Below, piece after piece: positions 39,068 to 47,679 of a stretch of DNA of 64,000 nucleotides (the stretch's first letter is position 1; every line of letters begins with the position of its first letter). Source of the stretch: an uncultured SAR116 cluster alpha proteobacterium (GTDB taxonomy: Bacteria; Pseudomonadota; Alphaproteobacteria; Puniceispirillales; Marisalimonadaceae); assembly GCA_902593735.1 (NCBI GenBank), contig CACJJL010000005.1, positions 1-64,000 of the forward strand. The letters are read 5' to 3'. Made by a program: the position numbers and the translations under genes. The notes under the pieces are model-generated. The model was given only the letters and a program-made list of their open reading frames with translations, searched no databases and had not been told where the DNA came from.

Positions 39068-41020
39068 CTAGTTAAACTGTACTAGCACTCTATCTTTATC
39101 ACCTTGTAGTTCAGGTGTTTGTCTAAACTGTGATTGTCTTTCTACTTTATCTTTGATGAAGGCATGAAGTTCTCGCGCAGTAATTTTATTATCATTATTT
39201 GAATCTGCTCCACCTTCCATACCAAGCATTGTATAATAGGAAAATAAACCATGTTTAACTTCTTCAAGTGATTGACTTGTCTGATTGCCTTGAGCTGCTG
39301 AAAGCACAGTAAAGTTACTTGGTATAGCTTGTTCTTTAGCAGTAATAATAATTGGTCTTAGACTAGCAACTAATGTTTCTTCATTCCGTGTGCCACCAGA
39401 ATAACATGTATCTAAGAATACCGTCACCGAACGTGGTTTAGTAGCCTGTATATCTGCAAATAGCTCTTTTCTTTTGATGGAAGAATCTTCTAATAAATCA
39501 GGAACACCATCATAAGGTAGAAGATACACATCTTTACCATCATCTGTAGCTAATCCATGTCCTGCGAAGAATACATATATATCAGTTTTATCTGTTACTG
39601 TTCTTTTTAAAAGCCATGATTTTATTGCTCTTGTAATATCAATTCTTTCAGCACTGTCATTCACAAGCTCTTTAATATTAGATGAAGGAATTCCTAATTT
39701 TAAATTAGCATAATCGTAAAACATCTTTGCATCACTATCTGCATATAGAGCACTTGCTTTTGTGTTCTCATAATTAGAAATACCTATAATTAATGCTAAT
39801 GCACTAGGGTTACTTTTTACTGTTTTAAGAGATGGGTTTAGACTTTTAAACTTTTGGACATTTGCTTGTTGAATATTGCCACGTTCTATCTTAAATAACT
39901 TAGAAGCTTTATTCCCTTTTGTATCAAAAGCAACTATTTCAATAGTTTTACCACTTCTTGGAACATAGAATTTAGTTTCAAATGTTCCATTATTTTTTAT
40001 TGTTATTACTTGACCATCAACCAATACTTCAGCAATTTCTATGTTGTCACTTACACGACCTGAAATGATTGCATTAGGACCATTTTGTTTACTAAAAGCA
40101 TTAATAATTGGTTCTTGATTGTCAGAGTCCATTCTATGTTGTTGTTCTTGTTGTTTTTCTCTAAGCTTGACCAGTTCTTGTTCCAATTTACGTGCTCTTT
40201 CATTAGCAGCATCTAACTCTGCTGATAATGCTAGTTGTTCTAGTTCTTGTTCCAGTTCACGTGCTCTTTCATTAGCAGCATCTAACTCCGCTGATAATGC
40301 GACAGGCTTTGTATAAGTTTGTATTATTGGTTTAGAGGCTATAACAGTATTTTTACTGTCTTTCACACCACAATCTAAGCCACGAAATTTTGCTTCTTCA
40401 ACAAATTCTAATAAATCTGGGTGATTATTCCATGTTCCCTCAGATGTAGATGCTTTGTCACATATATCTACATTATTAAATAGACCTTTGAATAGTTTGT
40501 CATTACTTGCGACATCAAATTTCTTTGTTCCTTGCCTAGATGCTATTAAAACTTCTTCTTTACAATCACCCCAAATAACAGCATCCAATCTTTTATCATG
40601 AAGAAAAGGTCCGTCACCGAATAAATAATGCTTTTCAGGAATATAAAATGAAATGCCTAATTTTTTGGTCCGTTTAAAATAAGTGTGCTTAATTAAAGAA
40701 TCTAAATCGCCATTATTTTTTATAATATAATTGAAACTAATTTTATCTTTAAAATATTTAACACTTTGTACTTCATTTTTACCAGCAATCCCAAATTTTG
40801 AGGTCAGTTGAATTAAATAATTTTGAGGAATAAAACTTCGAATCCATTGCATTGAAACACTCCCCGAATTTGAGTTTGCAACTATACAGTTTAATCTAGT
40901 AACCTGATTGTCAGCTACGGTAATAGTTTTTTCTTTTTTGCCGAATGAATTAGCATAGGATAAGTGGGCCATATTCATGGAAACCAAAAGTATCATCAAT
41001 ATCTTATATATATAATTCAT
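39068..41020 (-). CDS. caspase-like (C14) exported protein with coiled coil, Ig-like and EF-hand-like regions
   Basis: A 650-aa protein with a Sec signal peptide (cut near SYA-NS, residue 23). Order: AT-rich unique N-terminal domain to about 235; coiled coil made of two near-identical 23-residue units (241-263 and 264-286); Ig-like beta domain (about 303-380); C14 domain with His488 in FFAGHG and Cys539 in LDTCYSG; EF-hand-like loop Asp606-Glu617 (D-S-N-N-D pattern); and the end TPELQGDKDRVLVQFN. Catalytic residues are in place. Closest in the window to the 41.1-kb paralogue, with which it shares the Ig-like and C14 parts but not the N-terminus. Confidence 0.88.
   Translation of the reverse strand: MNYIYKILMILLVSMNMAHLSYANSFGKKEKTITVADNQVTRLNCIVANSNSGSVSMQWIRSFIPQNYLIQLTSKFGIAGKNEVQSVKYFKDKISFNYIIKNNGDLDSLIKHTYFKRTKKLGISFYIPEKHYLFGDGPFLHDKRLDAVIWGDCKEEVLIASRQGTKKFDVASNDKLFKGLFNNVDICDKASTSEGTWNNHPDLLEFVEEAKFRGLDCGVKDSKNTVIASKPIIQTYTKPVALSAELDAANERARELEQELEQLALSAELDAANERARKLEQELVKLREKQQEQQHRMDSDNQEPIINAFSKQNGPNAIISGRVSDNIEIAEVLVDGQVITIKNNGTFETKFYVPRSGKTIEIVAFDTKGNKASKLFKIERGNIQQANVQKFKSLNPSLKTVKSNPSALALIIGISNYENTKASALYADSDAKMFYDYANLKLGIPSSNIKELVNDSAERIDITRAIKSWLLKRTVTDKTDIYVFFAGHGLATDDGKDVYLLPYDGVPDLLEDSSIKRKELFADIQATKPRSVTVFLDTCYSGGTRNEETLVASLRPIIITAKEQAIPSNFTVLSAAQGNQTSQSLEEVKHGLFSYYTMLGMEGGADSNNDNKITARELHAFIKDKVERQSQFRQTPELQGDKDRVLVQFN
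40163..40300 (-). repeat. tandem 69-bp duplication inside a caspase-like gene
   Basis: Two in-frame units, 40232-40300 and 40163-40231, each encode ALSAELDAANERAR-x-LEQEL. The best-conserved 58 bases repeat with a period of 69. It lengthens the coiled coil by 23 residues without changing the frame. Confidence 0.9.
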
Positions 41021-41070
41021 ATTACTATAGTAACAAATTGGGTTTTACTTGTGAAGCAGGCAGGGCATCT

Positions 41071-42819
41071 CTAATTAAACTGGACTAGCACTCTATCTTT
41101 ATCACCTTGTAGCTCAGGGGTCTGAGAGCCAGAGGATTGCTGGACAACATTTTGTTCTACATAAGCGTGTAGTTCAAGTGCAGTAATCTTATTATCATTG
41201 TTGGCATCTGCATCACCTTCCATGCCCTTCATTAAGAAGTATGAGAACATACCGTGTTTAGCTTCTTCTAGTGGTTTGCTAGTCTGGTCACCTGCAGCAG
41301 CGCTAAAGACTGTGAAGTTGTTAGGTATGGATTGTTCTAATGCACGTATTACTATGGGTCTTGAGGCTATTAGCATATCCGTGCCACGTGTGGTGCCACT
41401 GTAGCAGGTGTCTAGGAAGACTGTAACGCTTCTTGGGTTGGCTTTTTTAATGTCAGCAAAAAGTTCGTCTCTTAGTAAAGCTGTTTTGTTTAACAATCTA
41501 GGTCTGCCATCATAAGGTAAAAGATACATATCTTTACCATCATCGGAAGCAAGTCCGTGTCCTGCAAAGTATATGTAAACATCTGTCTTACCTTGCTTTG
41601 TTGAGCGTGCAATCCAGTCTTGCACAGCAAGAGCTATCTCACCTAAATCTGCTTTGTTGTTTACAAGCTCTTTTATGTTCTTTGCAGGTATACCTAGCTT
41701 CATTCGTGCATAATCATAAAACTGCTGTGCATCTTTATCTGCATAGATAGCATCTGCATTAGTCTTTTCATAATCTGCTACACCAACAATGAGAGCAAGA
41801 GCATTAGGATTAGATTTAACCTTCTTAGCTAATGGGTCCAATGATGCAAATATAGGTCCTGATGCTTCTTCTATTGCCCCTCTTTCTACCTGCAATGTTT
41901 TAGTTGCTTTATTACCCTTCATATCAAAAGCAAGTATCTTTACTTCAAGTCCATTACGGGGAACATAGAGTTTGGTATTAAAAGAACCGTCACTTTTAGG
42001 AGTAATAAATTTATTATCAATCAGGACTTCTGCTAGTTTAACATTATCTGTAATAGTTCCAGATATAGTCGCATAAAATCCTTCTTGTTTACTTTGAGCA
42101 GATATTACTGGGGCTGTGTTGTCTTCAACTAAATTATCTACATTAACGTTATTCTTCCTGGATAGTATGGCGAGTTTCTTTTCAAGTTCAATACGCTTTT
42201 GTTTCTCTTCTTCAGCTAAACGTTTAGAGGCTTCGTCCTCAACTATTAGCTTAGATTGAGACTTCTTTTCTAATGCTGCCAGTTTCTTTTCTAACTCTAT
42301 CCGCTTTTGTCTTTCTTGTTCAGCTAACCTTTTTGACTCTTTATCTTCTTTAATAATAATTTTTGAATTTTCAGCTTTAGCTGTTACTCGTTTTTCAATT
42401 TTTTGAAAAAAACAAGTTCCATTATAATCAAATAAAAGTTTTTTTTCTTGAAAGGGTTTTTTTCTATAACTTGCTTCTATATTTAATCTACCTTGACCTA
42501 TTTTAGACTTATGTGCGTAGTATACGTATTTAATAATTAAATCATCAACATAATGAATCCATTCAAGTTTCTTTCCATAATGCAAACCATTATATTTTAG
42601 TTCTCCAAATAAATTTGTTTTTGAAAGCTTAACATCTCTTCCGATAAATTCGTGAGTTTGTTGTATATTTGCTAAATCTAATAATTTGGATTTAGATTTA
42701 CTTTTTATTTTTTTAAATTCGTTAATTTCACAATTTAATTTAAAACCTATAGCATTAGATACATTTGAAAATAAACATAAACTCAATACAACTGCCACAA
42801 TTTTAAATGTATAAAGCAT
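41071..42819 (-). CDS. caspase-like (C14) exported protein with coiled coil, Ig-like and EF-hand-like regions
   Basis: 582 aa from the ATG at 42819. The frame is open to 42867, but that would lie deep inside the upstream gene, while 42819 gives a clean signal peptide cut near NVSNA and has an AGAGG ribosome site. Order: unique AT-rich domain; two 36-residue coiled-coil units (about 158-186 and 194-222, sharing QKRIELEKKLA); Ig-like domain; C14 domain with His421 in YFAGHG and Cys472 in LDTCYSG; EF-hand-like loop 538-549 (D-A-N-N-D pattern); and the end TPELQGDKDRVLVQFN. It overlaps the upstream TPR-like gene by 17 bases. Confidence 0.88.
   Translation of the reverse strand: MLYTFKIVAVVLSLCLFSNVSNAIGFKLNCEINEFKKIKSKSKSKLLDLANIQQTHEFIGRDVKLSKTNLFGELKYNGLHYGKKLEWIHYVDDLIIKYVYYAHKSKIGQGRLNIEASYRKKPFQEKKLLFDYNGTCFFQKIEKRVTAKAENSKIIIKEDKESKRLAEQERQKRIELEKKLAALEKKSQSKLIVEDEASKRLAEEEKQKRIELEKKLAILSRKNNVNVDNLVEDNTAPVISAQSKQEGFYATISGTITDNVKLAEVLIDNKFITPKSDGSFNTKLYVPRNGLEVKILAFDMKGNKATKTLQVERGAIEEASGPIFASLDPLAKKVKSNPNALALIVGVADYEKTNADAIYADKDAQQFYDYARMKLGIPAKNIKELVNNKADLGEIALAVQDWIARSTKQGKTDVYIYFAGHGLASDDGKDMYLLPYDGRPRLLNKTALLRDELFADIKKANPRSVTVFLDTCYSGTTRGTDMLIASRPIVIRALEQSIPNNFTVFSAAAGDQTSKPLEEAKHGMFSYFLMKGMEGDADANNDNKITALELHAYVEQNVVQQSSGSQTPELQGDKDRVLVQFN
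42154..42348 (-). repeat. 108-bp spaced duplication inside a caspase-like gene
   Basis: Units at 42262-42348 and 42154-42240, 108 bases apart, both encode the pattern ED-x-x-SKRLAE-x-E-x-QKRIELEKKLA. The DNA is more diverged than in the 40.2-kb repeat, so this duplication is older or separate. It extends the coiled coil. Confidence 0.8.
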
Positions 42820-43162
42820 ATTCTTGAAACCTCTCGTCCATAGGATAATTACTAGTAAAATCTGCAAATGTTATTACTGCCTCTTCATACTTTCTTTGAT
42901 TAAAGAATATTCTACCAAGAATATAAAGAGCATCTAGTGCATATTTAGATTTTTTATTTGCAGAAAAATAGTTATAAACAGAATTATTTTTATGACTGAA
43001 ATTCTTTACTACTTTATCTGTAAATTGTTGTTCTATTGTCTTTTTAAAATTTATTTTATCTTCATTGCCTATTTTTATTGGTGCCCAACTATTACTTACA
43101 GAAAATAAGACACTAAAAATGGTTACAAATATTATTACTAATGATTTTTGCAAACCCTTCAT
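42803..43162 (-). CDS. small exported TPR-like protein
   Basis: A 119-aa protein with an N-terminal signal/anchor helix (about residues 8-28). One clear tetratricopeptide unit lies near the C-terminus (ALDALYILGRIFFNQRKYEEAVITFADF), as in YbgF/BamD-type envelope proteins. Only about one repeat is present, so it may be a shortened relative. The ribosome site GGTGGG lies in a 20-base sequence identical to one at the right window edge. It overlaps the caspase gene downstream by 17 bases and is probably expressed with it. Confidence 0.6.
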   Translation of the reverse strand: MKGLQKSLVIIFVTIFSVLFSVSNSWAPIKIGNEDKINFKKTIEQQFTDKVVKNFSHKNNSVYNYFSANKKSKYALDALYILGRIFFNQRKYEEAVITFADFTSNYPMDERFQEYALYI

Positions 43163-43178
43163 CTACTACCCACCATTA
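43159..43178 (-). repeat. 20-base sequence shared with 63868-63887
   Basis: These 20 bases, covering the ribosome site and ATG region of the TPR-like gene and the stop of the gene before it, are identical to 63868-63887, where they span the final codons and stop of the EF-hand gene cut by the window edge. The GGTGGG within it serves as ribosome site here. Confidence 0.75.
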
Positions 43179-43421
43179 CTTACATAACTTTTCCCAAGAA
43201 TCTACAATTTCATGAAAATTCACTTCCTTAAGATATTTTGAAATTAATTCAGGTTTATTCATAAATTTATCATCAGCGTAAAAAAGTAATAAACTAATTT
43301 CAGCTTCTAATAATTTGCACTCTGTTTCAAAATTATTATTAACAATCTCATCATTATTTTTTTTTGCATAGGTAAAAGAATTTGAAAATAAAACAAGTAA
43401 AAATGCAGTAAATAATTTCAT
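43176..43421 (-). CDS. small exported protein, unknown
   Basis: An 81-aa protein from the ATG at 43421; a GTG three codons upstream is also open. A signal peptide (cut expected after FTYA, residue 19) precedes an acidic helical mature part with two cysteines. No family recognised. First gene of the short run leading into the TPR-like and caspase genes, so it may belong to their unit. Confidence 0.55.
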   Translation of the reverse strand: MKLFTAFLLVLFSNSFTYAKKNNDEIVNNNFETECKLLEAEISLLLFYADDKFMNKPELISKYLKEVNFHEIVDSWEKLCK

Positions 43422-43440
43422 CTTAATCACACAATATTAA

Positions 43441-43878
43441 TTATAAAAGTTTTAATGCTATATAACCTACAAAAATATATCTTAATACCTTTGATATTGA
43501 CACTATAATTATAAATATAATCAAAGGAACTCGAAAAATACCTGCAACAATTGTTAATGGGTCTCCAATTATAGGAACCCAACAAAGAAATAAAGACCAT
43601 TTACCATATTTTAAATACCATGAAGAAGCCTTATCTAATTGTTTCTTTGGAAAAGGAAACCAACATTTATTAACAAATTTTGTTATATATAATCCTAAGA
43701 ACCAATTAACAATTGAACCTAATATATTACCAAGACTTGCAAAGAAAATGAGCAAAAATTGAGAATATTTTTTTAACAGAATGAGAGTTGTCAATGTTAT
43801 TTCAGAATGGCCAGGAAGAATTGTCGAAGATAAAAACGAAGAAATAAAAAGACTAATATAAGCTTCTAGCGAATTCAT
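43441..43878 (-). CDS. YqaA/DedA-family membrane protein
   Basis: A 145-aa inner-membrane protein with about four hydrophobic segments and the family features LPGHSEI near the N-terminus, GNILGSIVNWFLG, and the re-entrant block GKWSLFLCWVPIIGDPLTIVAG. DedA-superfamily proteins are linked to lipid flipping and envelope homeostasis. The ATG overlaps the stop of the ABC-F gene by one base (TAATG). Confidence 0.82.
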   Translation of the reverse strand: MNSLEAYISLFISSFLSSTILPGHSEITLTTLILLKKYSQFLLIFFASLGNILGSIVNWFLGLYITKFVNKCWFPFPKKQLDKASSWYLKYGKWSLFLCWVPIIGDPLTIVAGIFRVPLIIFIIIVSISKVLRYIFVGYIALKLL

Positions 43879-45734
43879 TAATTAAGCTTTTCTATTTTAA
43901 CTGCTAATTCTTCCCATTTTTTTTCTTCTTCAGTAATAAGATTTATTAAACTTTTTAACTCAATATTTACTTCGTGAATACGCTTTTGATTATTAGCTTC
44001 ATAAAAATTTTCAAGTAACATCTCATTTTCCAAATTGCTCTTTTGATTTTCATAATCAGTAATTTTGTTTTCACAAATTTTTAAAAGTTTTTTTAAATCC
44101 TTGTTGTTATATGTTTTAGTCTTAACTTGATATAGTTTTTTTTCGCTTTTATACTTTTGTTTGGCTTTAATTGGATTGTTGTTTAAGACAAGCTTTCTAT
44201 ATTCATAAATATCACCTGAAAATTCTGAAACATTTCCATCTTTTATAATTATAAGTCGATCAACCAATCTTTCTACTAAGAAAGCATCATGACTTACCAA
44301 AATTAATGATCCTTTATAATCATTTAAAGCCATAATAAGTGACTCCCTGCTCTCAATATCTAAATGGTTTGTAGGCTCATCTAGAATTAATAAATCAGGT
44401 TTTTCAATAACAACTAAAAGAAGTAATAATCTTGCTTTTTGTCCACCAGACAATCTTTTTACTTCAATATCCATTGTATCTTGTGTGAATCCAGCTGAAC
44501 CAAGTTTAGCTCTAATCTTAGAAGGTATCTCCTTGTCAAGTTTAGTGAATAAATGCTGAAAGGGTGTCTCATTTGGCCTTAGCTCATCTAATTGGTGTTG
44601 TGCGAAATATCCAATTTTCATTTTTTGTGGAGAATTTAATTTTCCTTTCATTAAATTTAATTTTTTTGCCAGCAACTTAGAAAAAGTAGATTTGCCCTCG
44701 CCATTTACTCCTAAAAGGCCTATACGATCATCCGGATCTATACTTAAATTTATATTTTTTAAAATAGGTACATCATTATATCCGACGGTGGCTTGATCAA
44801 TTGTAACTAGTGGAGGAGAAAATTTTGTAACTATGTCAAATTTGAAAGTTGGGATTTTTTGGTTTTCTTCAATTACTATAGGTTTCATTTTTTCCAATAT
44901 TTTAATTCTTGATTGAGCCTGTTTAGCTTTAGAAGCTTTTGCTTTAAAACGATTTATAAAACTTTCTAAATGCGCCCTTTGAGCATCTTGTTTATTTTTT
45001 TGAGATTTTACTTGATCTAATTTAAGTCTTCTTTCTTTATCAAAAAAGTCATAATTACCACTATAAAAAACTAATTTCTTTTGTGATAAATGTAATATAC
45101 TAGTTACTGATTTATTTAGTAAATTTCTATCATGAGAAATAACCAAAGCAGTGTTTTTAAATTTTTGTAAGTAATTTTCTAGCCAAACAGAACCTTCAAA
45201 ATCTAGATAGTTTGTGGGCTCATCAAGTAAAAGTAATTCTGGGTTAGAAAACAACACACTTGCTAATGCAACACGCATTCTCCAACCACCTGAAAAGCTA
45301 GAGCATGGCTTAATCAGATCATCTTTACTAAACCCCAATCCATTTAAAATTGAAGATGCTCTCGCTTCAGCAGAGTATGCATTAATGTCCGACAATCTAG
45401 TATGAATTTCTGCAATTTTATTTGGATCTTTTTCTATTTGAGCATTGTATAAAAGTTGTGATCTTTCAATATCAGACTTTAGAACTGTATCCAATAACGT
45501 TACTTCAGTTGATGGAGCTTCTTGAGAAACATAGCCAATCTTATAATTTTTTGGCACCTCGATAACTCCACCGTCTAGAATAATCTCATTTAAAATTAAT
45601 TTAAATAAAGTTGTTTTTCCAGCACCATTTCTTCCAACAATACCCACTTTATGTCCTGTGGGAACAAATCCAGACGCATTTTCAAAGAGTGGAACACCAC
45701 CAATTGAGAAGTAAATATTTTTAAAATTAATCAT
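43878..45734 (-). CDS. ABC-F family ATP-binding protein
   Basis: A 618-aa soluble protein with two ABC domains and no membrane part: Walker A GRNGAGKTT and GVNGEGKST, signatures FSGGWRMR and LSGGQKAR, both with LDEPTN Walker B motifs, a linker with Lys-rich helices between them and a coiled C-terminal extension. ABC-F proteins act on ribosomes. The long C-terminal domain suggests the YheS/Uup side of the family, but the exact subgroup is not determined. Divergent from cysK. Confidence 0.9.
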   Translation of the reverse strand: MINFKNIYFSIGGVPLFENASGFVPTGHKVGIVGRNGAGKTTLFKLILNEIILDGGVIEVPKNYKIGYVSQEAPSTEVTLLDTVLKSDIERSQLLYNAQIEKDPNKIAEIHTRLSDINAYSAEARASSILNGLGFSKDDLIKPCSSFSGGWRMRVALASVLFSNPELLLLDEPTNYLDFEGSVWLENYLQKFKNTALVISHDRNLLNKSVTSILHLSQKKLVFYSGNYDFFDKERRLKLDQVKSQKNKQDAQRAHLESFINRFKAKASKAKQAQSRIKILEKMKPIVIEENQKIPTFKFDIVTKFSPPLVTIDQATVGYNDVPILKNINLSIDPDDRIGLLGVNGEGKSTFSKLLAKKLNLMKGKLNSPQKMKIGYFAQHQLDELRPNETPFQHLFTKLDKEIPSKIRAKLGSAGFTQDTMDIEVKRLSGGQKARLLLLLVVIEKPDLLILDEPTNHLDIESRESLIMALNDYKGSLILVSHDAFLVERLVDRLIIIKDGNVSEFSGDIYEYRKLVLNNNPIKAKQKYKSEKKLYQVKTKTYNNKDLKKLLKICENKITDYENQKSNLENEMLLENFYEANNQKRIHEVNIELKSLINLITEEEKKWEELAVKIEKLN

Positions 45735-45807
45735 TTTAAATTTTCTATATTAAATTAATATAGTTTTTGTATATATATAAAATTGATTATAAGTTAAGTA
45801 AAAATTT

Positions 45808-46812
45808 ATGAAAAATAATATTAAAAATAATTTTGTTGATGCGATTGGAAATACCCCGCTAATAAAATTAAAAAAAGCCAGTGAAATTACTGGTTGTGAA
45901 ATTTATGGAAAAGCAGAGTTTCTTAATCCAGGCTCATCTATAAAGGACAGAGCTGCCAAAGGAATTGTTTTAGATGCAATAGAAAAAAAACAATTATTGC
46001 CAGGAGGTATAATTGTTGAGGGAACTGCCGGCAACACAGGAATCGGCCTAGGACTAGTTGGAAATTCATTAGGCTATAAAACCTTTATTGTGATGCCTGA
46101 AACACAAAGTCAAGAAAAAAAAGATGCTTTAAGATTGATTGGATGTGAATTAAAATTAGTTCCTGCTTTGCCTTATTCAAATCCTGGAAATTACATAAGA
46201 CAATCACAACAAATCGCAGAGAATTTAGCCAAATCACATGCAAATGGAGTTCTTTGGGCTAATCAATTTGATAACGTTGCAAATCAAATGTCACATTATA
46301 GCTCAACAGGACCTGAAATATGGGAACAAACAGAAGGTAAAGTAGATGCTTTTACTTGTGCAGTTGGTACTGGAGGAACTCTATCTGGTACAGGATTGTT
46401 TTTAAAAGAAAAAAATAAGAATATTAAAATAGCTTTATCAGATCCTTTTGGCTCTGGATTGTACAATTTTTATCAAAATGGTGAAATAAAAGCAGAAGGA
46501 GACTCAATAACAGAGGGTATTGGTCAAGGTAGAGTCACAAAGAATTTAGAAAGCTGCCCTGTAGATTTGTCTTTAAGAATAAGCGACAACGAAGCTCTTA
46601 AAGTTATATTTGATTTACTTAGCGAGGAGGGTTTGTTTCTTGGGGGCTCTAGTGGTATCAACGTGGCTGGAGCAATTGAAATAGCAAAAGAGCTAGGTCC
46701 AGGGCACACTATTGTAACAATTTTATGTGACTCCGGTCAAAGATATCAATCTAAAATATGGAATCCAGAATTTTTAAAATCAAAAGATTTAATAATTCCT
46801 AATTGGCTGTAA
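45808..46812 (+). CDS. cysK: cysteine synthase A
   Basis: PLP enzyme making cysteine from O-acetylserine and sulfide. The PLP lysine is Lys46 in NPGSSIKDRAA, the substrate loop is EGTAGNTGIG, and the phosphate cup is GTGGTLSG. Length 334 aa. An AAGTAAAAA leader gives only a weak ribosome site. The sulfurtransferase gene follows after 13 bases, so the two form a small sulfur operon. Confidence 0.93.
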   Translation: MKNNIKNNFVDAIGNTPLIKLKKASEITGCEIYGKAEFLNPGSSIKDRAAKGIVLDAIEKKQLLPGGIIVEGTAGNTGIGLGLVGNSLGYKTFIVMPETQSQEKKDALRLIGCELKLVPALPYSNPGNYIRQSQQIAENLAKSHANGVLWANQFDNVANQMSHYSSTGPEIWEQTEGKVDAFTCAVGTGGTLSGTGLFLKEKNKNIKIALSDPFGSGLYNFYQNGEIKAEGDSITEGIGQGRVTKNLESCPVDLSLRISDNEALKVIFDLLSEEGLFLGGSSGINVAGAIEIAKELGPGHTIVTILCDSGQRYQSKIWNPEFLKSKDLIIPNWL

Positions 46813-46825
46813 TTGGAGAAATATT

Positions 46826-47677
46826 TTGAACAACTCTTTATTCATAGAACCTAAAACACTAAAAAGTAAAATTAATAAGCCAAATATAAAAATATTAGAT
46901 GCTACATTTTATCTTCCAGACTCCGGTTTAAATGCTGAGGAAGAATACCAAAAAGAACATATCCCTAATTCTGTTTTCTTTGATATTAATAAGATTGCAG
47001 ATCCAAAAAATCCTTTACCTCACATGATCCCATCAAAAGATCTTTTTTCAGATATGATGCAAAACCTAGGTCTTAATAATGAAGATGAAATTATTATTTA
47101 TGATAATTCACCGTTGTTGTCTTCGGCTCGAGCATGGTTTTTACTTAGATATTTTGGTCATAAAAATATTTTAATCTTAAATGGTGGATTAAAAAATTGG
47201 AAAAAAAGTTGCGGAGAAACAACGGTTAAAAAAACAATTATTTCTAAAGGCAACTTTGTTAGTAAAACTCAAAAAAAAGACCTTGTTGTAAATTTAGAGG
47301 AAATGATTTCTATTTCAAAAAATAATTCAAAAGTAATTTTAGATGCCAGATCTTATGAAAGGTTTGTTGGTGAAGCTAAAGAACCAAGACCAGGATTAAA
47401 ATCTGGTCATATTCCAAATTCTAAAAGTTTACCTTCATCTAAATTACTGACAAATGACGGTTTTCTAAAATCAATTGAAGAGTTAGGCAAGTTTTTTTCA
47501 AATAATAACATTGATACATCAGAGGATATAATTGCAACTTGTGGATCTGGAGTATCCGCATGTGTTATATCAGTCGCACTTTATTGTTTAGGTAAAGAGA
47601 ATATTCCTATATATGATGGCTCTTGGACAGAGTGGGCTACATCTGGACAAAAAATACAAACAGGAAATTATACTTAA
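46826..47677 (+). CDS. sseA: 3-mercaptopyruvate sulfurtransferase-type rhodanese
   Basis: A two-domain rhodanese of 283 aa that moves sulfane sulfur from mercaptopyruvate or thiosulfate to acceptors. The active-site loop of the second domain reads TCGSGVSA with Cys239, the CG(S/T)GVT pattern of mercaptopyruvate enzymes rather than the CRKGVT of thiosulfate enzymes. It starts with TTG, supported by a GGAG 7 bases upstream. It ends two bases before the convergent aapP. Confidence 0.9.
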   Translation: MNNSLFIEPKTLKSKINKPNIKILDATFYLPDSGLNAEEEYQKEHIPNSVFFDINKIADPKNPLPHMIPSKDLFSDMMQNLGLNNEDEIIIYDNSPLLSSARAWFLLRYFGHKNILILNGGLKNWKKSCGETTVKKTIISKGNFVSKTQKKDLVVNLEEMISISKNNSKVILDARSYERFVGEAKEPRPGLKSGHIPNSKSLPSSKLLTNDGFLKSIEELGKFFSNNNIDTSEDIIATCGSGVSACVISVALYCLGKENIPIYDGSWTEWATSGQKIQTGNYT

Positions 47678-47679
47678 AT

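Noticed and set aside
40119-40316. Plus-strand Ser/Cys-rich frame across the coiled-coil repeat
   Set aside because: It is the reverse complement of the duplicated 69-bp coiled-coil units; the repeats in it are explained by the real gene.
34500-43440. CRISPR array or classical defence island in the accessory block
   Set aside because: No regularly spaced repeats, cas genes, restriction or toxin-antitoxin genes are recognisable. The caspase-like proteins carry export signals, unlike the cytoplasmic caspase effectors of defence systems.
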